In this document: positions 36,695 to 45,305 of the stretch, in pieces
Layout of the letters: every line of letters begins with the position of its first letter
How positions within the stretch are numbered: position 1 is the first letter of the stretch
Origin: Streptomyces sp. NBC_01244
Lineage (GTDB): Bacteria > Actinomycetota > Actinomycetes > Streptomycetales > Streptomycetaceae
DNA length: 64,000 nt
Direction of reading: 5' to 3'
Assembly (NCBI RefSeq): GCF_035987325.1
Contig: NZ_CP108488.1
Coordinates: 9,238,001-9,302,000 of the forward strand
Made by a program: the position numbers and the translations under genes
The notes under the pieces: model-generated
Database searches by the model: none
Told to the model about the DNA's origin: nothing
What the model saw: only the letters and a program-made list of their open reading frames with translations

Positions 36695-36901
36695 CTACGT
36701 GATGACGGGCAGGAGGATGCCGGCCAAGGCGAGGCCGGCGGTCAGCGCGCAGAAGAAGACGAGCGCGCCCCGGTTGATGGCGGTGGTCACCGGTGCGCCG
36801 CCCAACCGGGCGGTGCCGTAGCCGAGGACGCCGATGACCGCGCACAGCACGAGGAGCACCGTGAGGGCGAGGAACAGCAGCAGGAGGGCGTGCGCGCTCA
36901 C
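36695..36901 (-). CDS. Small two-helix membrane protein
   Basis: Protein of 68 residues with two membrane helices (LLLLFLALTVLLVLCAVIGV and LVFFCALTAGLALAGILLPV). GTG at 36901 has GGGAGG upstream and overlaps the stop codon of the 30-residue gene before it (GTGA), so it is translationally coupled to that gene. Small proteins of this kind are common in streptomycetes and their functions are mostly unknown. Confidence 0.75.
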   Translation of the reverse strand: MSAHALLLLFLALTVLLVLCAVIGVLGYGTARLGGAPVTTAINRGALVFFCALTAGLALAGILLPVIT

Positions 36902-36990
36902 GCGGCACCTCCCTGAGGGCGGCTGTGGTGGGCCGGGTCGTTGGTGTGGGGCTCCTGCCCGTTGCCGGCGGGCGGCTTACGGTCGAGCAT
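36898..36990 (-). CDS. 30-residue open frame coupled to membrane protein
   Basis: Short frame with an excellent binding site (AAGGGAGGG four bases before ATG at 36990). The product, beginning MLDRKPPAGNGQEP, is hydrophilic, His/Pro-rich and soluble. Its TGA overlaps the GTG of the membrane-protein gene. It could be a real small protein or a leader whose translation drives the next gene. Confidence 0.55.
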   Translation of the reverse strand: MLDRKPPAGNGQEPHTNDPAHHSRPQGGAA

Positions 36991-37219
36991 GGTTTCCCTC
37001 CCTTGTGAGGACCGGGGCCCGCCGGGGGACAGGTGTGGAAGCCTGCCCGGCGGGCCTTGTGGGTGCCTCCAGTTCTACGGCGCAGGGAAAATATTCACCA
37101 AGCCGGTCAATGCTTTGACCTGCACTTTCGTGACTTTGCCGAATGTCATCACGCGAACGGTCAGCACGCGCGAGGATTGTCCGGAGCCACAGAGGCGCGC
37201 GCGAGCAGGAGGACATTCG

Positions 37220-39092
37220 ATGACTTTGACTCCGAAGCGCCGGCCCGGGCGGAAGCTGGTCGAGGACCCGGCCCGGATGGCGTACGGGCCACCGGAGGCC
37301 AACGAGCTCATCGCGCGGATCCACCAGATCGTCAACGAGTCCGGGGGCGCCCTGGCCGAGGCGGCCCAGAGGCGGGGCATGCCGAGGCAGTCCCTGGACC
37401 GTCTGCTGCACAAAGCACAACCCGACTGGCATGTGGTGGAGCTGGTCGTGAGGTACTGCATCGAGGAGACGGGCGGTCAGGACCGGCACGGCTGGCTCAA
37501 GGAGGTCAACGGGCTCTGGGAGAAAGCACGGACCACCGCGCCCGGCACGAGCACGGCCACGGCGCCGCCGGCCCCCGAGGGGCCCTTGGCCGGACCCGGG
37601 CTCCTGGTTCCGCTGCTGGGGCTCGTCCTGGAAGGGCGGTACGAGCTGGTGGCGGAGCACCTGGCCGATTCCGGCCTGGTCGACGCATCAGGTGTGGGTG
37701 AAGTGCTGAAGGAGCTCGGGAGCCGCAGTCCGAGCGCGGTGGCCGCCGTGATCCAGGCGGCAGCCGCACAGGGGCGCCGGGACACGGCCCGATACCTGGA
37801 TGCATGCCCTGGAAGACTGTGCGGAGGACGTCGCCGCCGCGGTACGACGCCATCTGCCGCCCGACCCTCCGATCGACGTGCCGGACGATGTGGACGCGCC
37901 CGAGCCGGCCGTACCCGCGGTGAGCATCGAGGCCCTCGACCCGACTGCCTTCGAGGGCAAGCGCCTGGCGCTGCTGGTCCGCCGCGGTGACGTGGCCCAA
38001 GCCGCCACGGACATCCTCGTCCGGGCCACGCCCGATCCCGACAGTGACGGTGCACGGACCAACATCTTCAGCAAGATGAGCCTCGGGCATGAGGGCGTCC
38101 ACCTTTCCAACGCCGCCGACGGGGTCCTGGCCCTGCGTCAGAGCGACGCGGAGGACCTGCGCACGCTGGCGGCCGTCCTCGGGGCTCTCGCCCTGCGGGG
38201 CCACCCGGACCTCGCCGCCGTCGTCCTTCGGCGGCTCGCCGACGACGACACGGCCTTGGCCACCGACGTCCTGCAGGCCGTGCCCCGTTCCCAGGCACTC
38301 GCCGTCGTCCGTGCCTCCACCACCGTGAGCTTCACGACCATCGGATTCGGGGCCACCGAGGCGCTGCTGGCGCGGGCGCCGGCGCCGGTCGCCGCCGAGT
38401 TCCTGCTCGCTGCCGCGCGTGACAGCCAGGGTGCGAAAGAGCCGACCGACCTGCTGATGGGGCTGCCGCACCGTACCGAGGTCCTGCACCGCATGGCGGC
38501 GGGCGACCACCAACAAACCGCCCGCGTCCTCAACGCCGTGGCCGTGGACTGGAGCCTGACCGACCACAACACCCCGGAACACCGGATCACGGCGTCGTTC
38601 CTGCACGTTGCCCGCGCCGACAGCGCCGTCGCCGCCCGGGTCCTCCTCCAATTCCTGCGCTTCAACACCGGTAGCGCAGCCGACCTGCTGTACCTGATGG
38701 AGACCGCATCCGCCCAGGGTGATGCCACACGGGTGACGGCCCGGGCCCTTGCGGGCACACTCGACCTCGCCCCTTCGGTGGCCGCCACTGAGATCGCCCG
38801 CATGGCCAGGCGGGAGGACTTTCCCATCCGCCTCCTGGAGCAAGTCACCGTGGACAACTCGCCCCACGGAACCCTGCTCGCCACCCACATGATGGCCCAG
38901 GACCTCGCGTACTTCCGTTCCCAGATCCCCTCCATGATCCGCCAGCGGGCCACCACCCTCGCCGCGGAACTCCTGCGGCAACTCGCAGGCCAGGAACCCG
39001 AGGCCCCCTGGACCCTGATACGCCAGGCCCTCACGGCAGGAGCCATCGAAGCGGCCCTCGCCAATGCCGACGCCTACATCGCGACCCGGTGA
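37220..39092 (+). pseudogene. HTH-like helical-repeat protein interrupted by frameshift
   Basis: ATG at 37220 follows AGGAGG and opens a protein with an HTH-like start (ANELIARIHQIVNESGGALA; PRQSLDRLLHKAQPDWHVVE), a Pro/Ala linker and a helical part up to GRRDTARYL near 37798. There the frame loses sense, ending at 37990 in Arg/Gly-rich sequence, while the next frame carries on as MHALEDCAEDVAAAVRR and stays protein-like to 39092 (about 430 helical residues, with motifs such as RVLLQFLRFNTGSAADLL). ATG at 37800 has no binding site, so one gene of about 620 residues with a one-base gain (or two-base loss) fits best. No family recognised. Confidence 0.6.
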
Positions 39093-39326
39093 ACACGGCT
39101 ACGGAGCCGCTCCGATTCCAACTCGGCATTCGGGGAGGATCGGAACGGTCAGTGGCGACAGGGGGCCGGTCCTGATTCCGGTTCGGTGACTCGGCCTCTT
39201 TTCGCCGGTCAGCGGTCCTACGTTCCGCCTCGACGCTCGGGCGTTGGGGCCGGCCCGGACGGGTGCCGTGCGTTCCGGTGGTGGGGTGGCCGTGGAGCCC
39301 GGCGACACGCCGCGTACCTTCGGCGT

Positions 39327-39896
39327 ATGCACGATGAGCAAGAACAGGATCCGGGCCATGGCAAACCCGCGCCGGGGCAGGCCGCCGCGCCTGCTGACAC
39401 CACCGGTGGGGCTGTGGCGTCCGATGCGGTGTTCTTCGTGTGCGCGACGTGTGGGGTCCCCTTGACGGAACCGCTTACTCGGCTGCCCGCAGTTCCCGAG
39501 CCTCCGTTCTTCGCGTGGTGGGACGCGGACGAGCCGGGCCCGTCGCCGGCCACCGTGCCGTCAGGCCGCTTTGCCATCGAGACGGAGCCCTACGGCGCGC
39601 CCGTGGTCGCCACCGACGTCCCCGGGCCGGCGATGCCGCGCCGCGGGGCGAAGGCTGACGTGCACGGGCAATGGCTGGTGTCGCAAGGGCCGCGAGGCAA
39701 CATCGTCATCAACCCGGACGACGCGCGCGGCCTGACGCTGCAGCACGCCTCCTCCGCCTGCTGCGGAGCGACCCCGGACGGTGGAATGAACCAGCTGTGC
39801 GCCTGCGGAACCCTCGTCGCGACCCTCTGCTCCGACTGCTGCCTGCCGTACGAACTCCACCTCTCAGCCGACCACGTCCGCGCCGTCCACCCCTAA
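39327..39896 (+). CDS. Cys-rich protein, possible zinc ribbon
   Basis: Soluble protein of 189 residues. It carries paired cysteines that could bind metal: CATC at about residues 39-42, ACCGA, LCACG and CSDCC near the C-terminus (about 147-172). The start is polar and disordered (MHDEQEQDPGHGKPAPG), and the middle has DVHGQWLVSQGPRGNIVINP. The ATG at 39327 is chosen because sequence before it is Arg-rich and not protein-like. It lies between the frameshifted helical-repeat gene and the OsmC gene. No family recognised. Confidence 0.6.
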   Translation: MHDEQEQDPGHGKPAPGQAAAPADTTGGAVASDAVFFVCATCGVPLTEPLTRLPAVPEPPFFAWWDADEPGPSPATVPSGRFAIETEPYGAPVVATDVPGPAMPRRGAKADVHGQWLVSQGPRGNIVINPDDARGLTLQHASSACCGATPDGGMNQLCACGTLVATLCSDCCLPYELHLSADHVRAVHP

Positions 39897-40104
39897 AGCA
39901 GGTCTGGCTACCACCAGGTCGTCGCCAGACTGCCCGGCAACACCGTAGCCAATGTCAAGGGCGGCAACGGTCGCTGCACACGGGATACCTGATCCGGCTG
40001 AAGCCCTGCGACCCCGGAGCGATCCCGGCCCCGTGGGCCCGTACGGACTCCCGCTCGGCCGTGTGGCACGGCTTGTGCGCGGTGGCGGGGCTACCGTCGA
40101 TGTC

Positions 40105-40536
40105 ATGACTGCTGATTCCCTGCGCTCCGTGACCGTGGAGCGAACCGGTCCGGGCATGTTCACCGCGACCAACTCCCGCGGTGACACGATCACCTTCGCC
40201 ACCGGATCAGGTGGAGGCTTCACTCCCGTCGAGCTCTTCCTCGCCGCGATCGGTGGCTGCTCGGCGGCCGACGTGGACGTCGCCACCACCCGGCACGCCG
40301 AACCCACCCATTTCTCCGTCGCCGTCGAGGGACACAAGGCCGAGAATGCGGGCGGAAACCACATGGCCGACCTCGAGGCGGCCTTCACCGTCCGCTTTCC
40401 CAGCGGCGAGGCCGGCGACCGGGCCCGAGCCATCCTGCCGCGCGCCGTAAAAACCTCCCACGACAAACTCTGCACCGTCAGCCGCACCGTGGAAGCCGGG
40501 ACTCCTGTCACCGTAAAAGTCATCGACACGGACTGA
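40105..40536 (+). CDS. OsmC/Ohr family peroxiredoxin-like protein
   Basis: Protein of 143 residues with the OsmC fold and its two reactive cysteines: Cys52 in FLAAIGGCSAADVDV and a second in HDKLCTVSRTVEAG near residue 125. Members reduce organic hydroperoxides using a dithiol partner; the YhfA-like subgroup has less certain roles. The ATG at 40105 is the start that gives the usual length. It is a lone gene between an unknown Cys-rich protein and a gene relic; no OhrR-type regulator is adjacent. Confidence 0.88.
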   Translation: MTADSLRSVTVERTGPGMFTATNSRGDTITFATGSGGGFTPVELFLAAIGGCSAADVDVATTRHAEPTHFSVAVEGHKAENAGGNHMADLEAAFTVRFPSGEAGDRARAILPRAVKTSHDKLCTVSRTVEAGTPVTVKVIDTD

Positions 40537-40599
40537 CCGACCGGGCCGCCCACGTGTACGCGACGACGGGTACGGCAAGGGATCCGAAGCCACGAACGC

Positions 40600-41060
40600 C
40601 AGCGCCAGAGCAAACTCTCGCGCCATGCCAAAACGTGGCTTGGAGTACTGGCAGGCGTCGCCGGCATCGTGGGTACGGCGATCGTTTTGATCGATCGACC
40701 GTCTCCCCCCAAGCCCTTCACCTCGGCGGACTGGGCGAACGAAGCCGACAACGTGTGCGACGAGAGCTGGAGCGACGTCCTCGAGGCGATCAACAAGTCG
40801 AACGCTGCGACACTCGCAGCCCTCACTGCCCGGGCCGCAATCGCGACAGCTGACGCGCTCCCTGCTGAGCAGTTGCGACGGGTCTTCCTTACGGCGGCAA
40901 CACCGAGACCCTCAACAAGTTGTCGACTTCTCTGCACCGACAGCGAGATCGGCGCCGTCATCGAAGCGCCGGCCGAAGACCTTCACGTTTCGACAAGTCC
41001 TCACCCAGGTGCTCGGCTACGGACGTGCGGACGCCGTACCCGAGCGTGTAGGCATCTGAT
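40600..41060 (+). pseudogene. Relic of a single-pass membrane protein
   Basis: Reads in one frame as AKTWLGVLAGVAGIVGTAIV, a membrane helix, then FTSADWANEADNVCDESWSD and AALTARAAIATADALPAEQL. It continues in a second frame as GGNTETLNKLSTSL, then IGAVIEAPAEDL, then RQVLTQVLGYGRADAVPERV before a stop. At least two frame changes are needed and no start codon precedes the helix in frame. The parts together look like a small streptomycete protein with one N-terminal helix and an extracellular helical domain, now broken. Confidence 0.55.
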
Positions 41061-41168
41061 CGGCCTCTCCTTGAGGCTCGGAAACGCCCTGCCCAACGAG
41101 CCAGAGATGATGCAGTTGACATCCCAGCATCCCGCGGCTGGCCGGCCGCGCAGCCACACACTTGACCT

Positions 41169-41486
41169 TCACCACCCGCCTGCGCTTTCTATTTGTATCG
41201 CCAGCCACACGAGCGGTGCCGCTGCCAGAACGATCAGCACCAGACAGCACGGTAGCTGGGAGTCCTTGAGGGGTGGCTGGGCTGCTACCTGCGGGGCCAC
41301 TCGGCGCACGTCGCCGGCGTGATACCACTCCTTACCGGCGGACCCGTTAGTGGTCATCCAGCTCTCCGTATGGACCCGCACTCCATGGGCCAGCGCATTT
41401 ACATACACCGAGCCAGCACCGACGCCCGGCCACAACGCGCTCACCTGGCGCGCCGTCAGCCACTCGCTCTCCAACTCGTCAGCCAC
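41169..41486 (-). CDS. Tail-anchored membrane protein, unknown function
   Basis: Protein of 105 residues with a soluble N-terminal part and one C-terminal membrane helix (LPCCLVLIVLAAAPLVWLAI), so the bulk should face the cytoplasm. The N-terminal part (SEWLTARQVSALWPGVGAGS) reads like a small helix-turn-helix or MerR-like excisionase fold, followed by SWMTTNGSAGKEWYHAGDV. GTG at 41486 follows GAGAAAGG; an in-frame GTG at 41516 is an alternative. No family recognised. Confidence 0.55.
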   Translation of the reverse strand: MADELESEWLTARQVSALWPGVGAGSVYVNALAHGVRVHTESWMTTNGSAGKEWYHAGDVRRVAPQVAAQPPLKDSQLPCCLVLIVLAAAPLVWLAIQIESAGGW

Positions 41487-41872
41487 ATCATGCCTTTCTC
41501 CCAGCACCAGGGACACGGCATCATGAACTGTCGCATAGTCAGGCGTAGTTAGCCCCCCTCCCAGCGCTTCTCGGCGTTCCGACGCGCCGATCCGCTTCCC
41601 GGGGTCTGACTGCCGCCCGACCCCAAATCACGGCGACGGGGTGTGAGCGCCGTTAGTGCAGTCAACAGGCCAGAGGTAGACCAGCTATGGAGCAACCTGG
41701 GTGCCAGTCAATGTCTGTGAGCCGAGCGCAGGCGGCAGCCCGCACCGCGGTATCCAAGGAGGGCGGGCGGTCTGCGGTTGCGCCGGGTGGGTGCGGGTGA
41801 CGGGGCGCGTTGGCGCAGGCCGGCAGCGGCGGGGCCCGAAGGCCCCGGCCGCATGCCCGCCGGGGCGGTGTG
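41487..41872. other. 386-base gap holding a terminator
   Basis: No gene is supported. Frames here are Arg/Gly/Pro-rich shadows. The right end holds the hairpin following the TetR gene; the left end holds the upstream region of the tail-anchored protein gene. Confidence 0.45.
41826..41852 (-). terminator. GC-rich hairpin after the TetR gene
   Basis: GCGGCGGGGCC at 41826-41836, loop CGAA, then GGCCCCG and, after one bulged G, CCGC to 41852. It lies about 20 bases past the stop codon of the minus-strand TetR gene. An 11-pair stem with a stable tetraloop and no T tract. Confidence 0.5.
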
Positions 41873-42457
41873 TCAGGCCACGGCCACGGCGAGCCGGCTC
41901 ACGAGCAGTTCAACCCTCGGCGCGGCGTCTTCGGGCGGCAGCCGTCCCGCCCGGGTGAGGGTGGCCAGGCCGTGCAGGGAGGCCCAGAACGTCTCGGTGA
42001 AGAGTCCGGGGTGGACGCCGTCCCCGGCGACCTCGCCCAGGCTCTCCAGGAGCGCGGCGAAGGCGTCCTTCAAGGGCTCCGGGGTGTCCTCGTGTGCGAA
42101 CGCGAGACCGCCGTCGAGCTGGAAGATGGCGTCGTAGACCGCCGGGTTGTGTGCGGCGAAGTCCAGGTAGGCGTGCGCGAGGGCGGCGACCCGCTCGCGC
42201 GGGCCGTCCGCGGCGGCGGTCGCGGCCCGCACCGCCGCGGCCAGCTCGGCGGCGCCCTCGAGGGCGACGGCGCCGATGATCTCCCGTTTGCCGCGGAAGT
42301 GGCTGTAGAGGACGGGCTGGCTGTATTCGATGCGCTCGGCGAGCCGGCGGGTGGTGACCGCGTCCCAGCCCTGCTGCTCGGCGAGTTCACGGGCCGTCGC
42401 CACGATGAGGCGCTCGCGCTCCGCCCGTTCGCGCTGCTTGCGTTCCTGTACCGACAT
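41873..42457 (-). CDS. TetR family repressor of the divergent membrane operon
   Basis: TetR-type regulator of 194 residues. The DNA-binding domain is clear: RLIVATARELAEQQGWDAVT, then the helix-turn-helix TRRLAERIEYSQPVLYSHF at about 36-54. The C-terminal domain matches the TetR_C_33-like type (VYDAIFQLDGGLAF). ATG at 42457. It diverges from two small membrane-protein genes, and the 89-base gap contains three copies of a CTAGC-centred inverted repeat, the expected layout for a repressor that controls itself and its neighbours. The first repeat starts only ten bases from its start codon. Confidence 0.92.
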   Translation of the reverse strand: MSVQERKQRERAERERLIVATARELAEQQGWDAVTTRRLAERIEYSQPVLYSHFRGKREIIGAVALEGAAELAAAVRAATAAADGPRERVAALAHAYLDFAAHNPAVYDAIFQLDGGLAFAHEDTPEPLKDAFAALLESLGEVAGDGVHPGLFTETFWASLHGLATLTRAGRLPPEDAAPRVELLVSRLAVAVA

Positions 42458-42466
42458 GATTCGATC

Positions 42467-42530
42467 CTAGCATCGCTAGACAAGAGAGCGGCAGTAGTAC
42501 TAGCGTTGCACCATCACCTAGCAACGCTAG
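42467..42530. promoter_or_regulatory. TetR operator cluster, CTAGC-N3-GCTAG
   Basis: Two perfect inverted repeats, CTAGCATCGCTAG at 42467-42479 and CTAGCAACGCTAG at 42518-42530, plus a 10-of-13 match in inverted orientation starting CTAGCGTTGC at 42500. All lie in the gap between the TetR gene and the DUF1772-like gene. CTAG is rare in high-GC actinobacterial DNA, so five copies in 64 bases are striking. Almost certainly the binding sites of the adjacent TetR protein. Confidence 0.85.
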
Positions 42531-42546
42531 ATCCCAGGAGGTCGTC

Positions 42547-42993
42547 ATGTTCAACGCACTCGCGGTCGTCACCACCGTGCTTGTCGGCGTGATGGTGGGG
42601 GTGGAGTTCGCCGTCGCCTTCGTCATGAGCCGGATCCTCAACGCACTCCCCGACGACAGCCGCCAACTCGGCCATGCCCACGGGGGCCGGATGCTCGGTG
42701 CCCTGATGCCGGTCTGGTACATCGGCTCGCTCGTCCTCGTCGTGGTCTGGGCCATCGCCGGATGGCACCAGCACGGCACCGGCCTCGTCGTCACCGCCGG
42801 CGCGCTGCTGATGCTCAGCGTGGTCATGTCGATCCTGCTGCTCGTCCCGATCAACAACCTGAACAAGACATGGACCCCCGAGAACCGGCCCGCTGACTGG
42901 AAGGAGCAGCTGCACCGCTGGGAACGTTTCCACTACGTCCGCGTCGCCGTCATCATCGGCGCCTTCACCCTGCTCGTCTCCGCCCTCGTCTGA
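42547..42993 (+). CDS. DUF1772-like membrane protein
   Basis: Protein of 148 residues with four membrane helices (LAVVTTVLVGVMVGVEFAVA; YIGSLVLVVVWAIAG; GALLMLSVVMSILLLVPI; VAVIIGAFTLLVSAL). The NNLNKTW segment and the RWERFHYVR motif between helices 3 and 4 are typical of DUF1772, a family that includes anthrone-oxygenase-like proteins. Its true reaction here is unknown. CCAGGAGG lies before the ATG at 42547. It is the first gene controlled by the TetR operator cluster and is followed by the DUF4267-like gene. Confidence 0.88.
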   Translation: MFNALAVVTTVLVGVMVGVEFAVAFVMSRILNALPDDSRQLGHAHGGRMLGALMPVWYIGSLVLVVVWAIAGWHQHGTGLVVTAGALLMLSVVMSILLLVPINNLNKTWTPENRPADWKEQLHRWERFHYVRVAVIIGAFTLLVSALV

Positions 42994-43069
42994 GCCCGCG
43001 GGCCGGCCCCGCACTCGCTCACCCAACTGACGAAGACTCACAAGACGAAGACTCACAAGGGGAAGAATC

Positions 43070-43513
43070 ATGTCGCTGAAGAAGATCAACACCGTCCTGG
43101 CCGCCGTCTTCATCCTCTTCATCCTCTGGTTCGGGACGGGGTACATCCTGAGCCCGGAGACGACGGCGGCGGGCTTCGGCCTGCCGAACCCGCCCTCCGG
43201 CGACGGTGGCGGCTTCCTCGTGGTCAAGGGAATCCGCGACGTCGTCCTGGCCCTGGTCCTGGGCATCCTGCTGGTGACGGGTCACCGCCGGGCGCTCGGC
43301 TGGGCGCTGCTGGTGGAAGCGCTCGCCGCGTACGGTGACATGACCACCGTGCTGGCCCACGGGGGCCCCGTGGCCACCGCGCTCGGTGTCCACTGCCTGA
43401 CCGCGACACTGATGGTGGTCAACGGCCTGCTGATCATGCGCGAGACCCGCAACGCCCCGGACGCGGCCGCTCTGGCAATGTCCGCCCCGCAGCCCGCGCC
43501 TCAGCCCGCCTGA
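43070..43513 (+). CDS. DUF4267-like membrane protein
   Basis: Protein of 147 residues with four membrane helices. TVLAAVFILFILWFGTGYIL opens it, then the family-type segment FLVVKGIRDVVLALVLGILL, a third helix around WALLVEALAAYGDM and a fourth at TATLMVVNGLLIM. The short C-terminal tail is Ala/Pro/Gln rich. GGGGAAGA precedes the ATG at 43070. It follows the DUF1772-like gene by 76 bases and should share the TetR-regulated promoter. The two families often occur together near TetR genes. Function unknown. Confidence 0.85.
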   Translation: MSLKKINTVLAAVFILFILWFGTGYILSPETTAAGFGLPNPPSGDGGGFLVVKGIRDVVLALVLGILLVTGHRRALGWALLVEALAAYGDMTTVLAHGGPVATALGVHCLTATLMVVNGLLIMRETRNAPDAAALAMSAPQPAPQPA

Positions 43514-43528
43514 CGCCCGGACTCCACG

Positions 43529-43702
43529 TCAGCGGGCGGCGATGGCGCACACGCAGGTCACGACGAGGGCCACGGCCATCCCGGCCGCCGTCAGCGGGGC
43601 GGTCAGTGCGGGGTGGCGGTGGACGGCGTACCCGACGGCGCCCGCCAGGAGCAGCGTCACCAGGGTCAGGAGCAGGAGTACGGCCAGGGCGATCGAGGAC
43701 AT
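43529..43702 (-). CDS. Small two-helix membrane protein
   Basis: Protein of 57 residues with two membrane helices (IALAVLLLLTLVTLLLAGAV and AAGMAVALVVTCVCAIAA). The ATG at 43702 is chosen because AAGGAAGA lies just upstream; an in-frame ATG eight codons earlier lacks one. It converges with the DUF4267-like gene with only 15 bases between, and diverges from the XRE regulator. Function unknown. Confidence 0.65.
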   Translation of the reverse strand: MSSIALAVLLLLTLVTLLLAGAVGYAVHRHPALTAPLTAAGMAVALVVTCVCAIAAR

Positions 43703-43922
43703 GGGGTCTTCCTTTCGTCGGGTCATGCCGTGGCCGGCACGCGGTGGGCAGGTGTGCGGTGGTCAGATGTGCTGTGGTCAGGTGTGCGGTGGGTTGGGGA
43801 AGTTGGCCGGTATCGGCTCTCTGTGATCGACCTTCGCGCCTAGGCTCGGTGTCCCCTCCTGGGAGCAGGTGGTTTCCCGGTGGGGAAGATTTCCGTGGGC
43901 CTCGGGGGGAGCAGGAGCAGTC

Positions 43923-45305
43923 ATGTCTGAGGGCGATCGCCGCAGTGGGGCAGGTTCCGGCGTGGAGGGGGCCGGGGAGCCCGGCTCCGTGGCGGCGGCG
44001 CGGGCGCTGGGGGAGCAGCTGCGGCTGCTGCGGGAGAACGCGGGCCTGTCCCAGCGGGCGATGGTCGCCCTGCACGGGGGGAGCATCACCTCGGTGTCGC
44101 GGTACGAGAACGGGGACCGCCTACCGCGCAGTGCCTACGTGGAGGCGCTGCTGGAGGAGGCGGACCGGCGCGGGCGAGCCCCGCTCACCACCGCCGTACG
44201 TGAGCTGGTGACGGCCCTGTACGAGCGAGCCCTGGGCCCGGTGGGCGGGCGCAACAGCGAGCGGGCCGCGCTCTACGAGCAGGAGCGGGCACTGCGGGAG
44301 GTCCAGGACCGGGAGGCCGAGACCGCCCGGCTGCTGGCCGAGCTGGCCGAGCCGGCCGACCAGGGGCAGGACCCGCAGGCCGGCACGGAAGCCTCGGACG
44401 GGGTGGGCGCGCGGGCGGCGCAGCTGGAGCGGCTCAGTGGCCACCTGGCCGTACAGCGGCAGCGGATCCTGGGCGAGATCGACCGCCTCGTGGCCCGGCT
44501 TCCCGGCGAGGGCTCCGCCGAACTCGTGCCCCACCAGGGGATGGGGCCGTTCCCCGAACCCGTTTCCGGCACTGGTCACGAGGCTGTTCCCCCCTGGAAA
44601 CACCGCCTCCCGCTGGCCGGCCTGGCCGCCGTTCTGATCGCGGTGGCCGCGATCATCTGGGGAGCGGTACTGCTTCAGCGGGGCAATCCGGCCCCGGGAC
44701 AAAGCCCGATAGCCGACGCCGGACCCGGGCGCGAGAGCACCACACCGACACCGAACCCGACCCCTTCACCGAGCCCCACGCCCTCACCGACGCCCACGCC
44801 GACGTCTTCCCCCACGCCGCCCACCCCGGCCTCCACCCCTCCCTCATCCGGCCCCGCGCCCGTCCCGCCGCCGAGCTCCACCCCGCCCCCGGCGAGCGAA
44901 CCCCCCGCCCCGACCGTGCCCGAGACCGTACGCGTGCGCTGGCGCGGCACACTGACCCTGGACGACGGCAGCAAAACCGGGATCCCGACGACGGGCTGGT
45001 TCCTGGATCCCGTCCCGCCCCAACGGGCACCGCTGGGGGATCTCGGACTGTCCTGCCAACTCAGCTGCGATCCAGGACGCTACGTCGGCAAAACGATCGT
45101 CGCCTTCAAGGGTCCCGGGACACCCGACCGCCAAAAATGCGTCGACCTCCTGAACACCAACCTCGGGCAACGCACCGCCGACGTCCCCGCAGGCCGCCCC
45201 GCCTGCTTCGGCACCGAAGCCGGCCGGGTCGGATACTTCACACCCGGCACAGGAAACGGCGGCCAGGTCAAACTTCAAACGACCGTGTGGGAACTACCCG
45301 ACTGA
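43923..45305 (+). CDS. Membrane-anchored XRE-type regulator with extracellular domain
   Basis: Protein of 460 residues that spans the membrane once. The N-terminal part has an XRE helix-turn-helix (LGEQLRLLRENAGLSQRAM and SITSVSRYENGDRLPRSAYV, about 30-75), then a coiled coil (about 120-200), then a membrane helix (LAGLAAVLIAVAAIIWGAVL near 225-245). Outside lies a Pro/Thr/Ser repeat linker (about 260-335) and a C-terminal domain of about 125 residues with four cysteines. GGAGCAG precedes the ATG at 43923. A DNA-binding domain linked to an external domain suggests a one-component envelope sensor; the signal and targets are unknown. Confidence 0.82.
   Translation: MSEGDRRSGAGSGVEGAGEPGSVAAARALGEQLRLLRENAGLSQRAMVALHGGSITSVSRYENGDRLPRSAYVEALLEEADRRGRAPLTTAVRELVTALYERALGPVGGRNSERAALYEQERALREVQDREAETARLLAELAEPADQGQDPQAGTEASDGVGARAAQLERLSGHLAVQRQRILGEIDRLVARLPGEGSAELVPHQGMGPFPEPVSGTGHEAVPPWKHRLPLAGLAAVLIAVAAIIWGAVLLQRGNPAPGQSPIADAGPGRESTTPTPNPTPSPSPTPSPTPTPTSSPTPPTPASTPPSSGPAPVPPPSSTPPPASEPPAPTVPETVRVRWRGTLTLDDGSKTGIPTTGWFLDPVPPQRAPLGDLGLSCQLSCDPGRYVGKTIVAFKGPGTPDRQKCVDLLNTNLGQRTADVPAGRPACFGTEAGRVGYFTPGTGNGGQVKLQTTVWELPD

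Noticed and set aside
40554..41322. Plus-strand frames as intact genes after OsmC
   Set aside because: Protein-like stretches change frame at least twice and no valid start precedes the membrane helix; called a relic instead.
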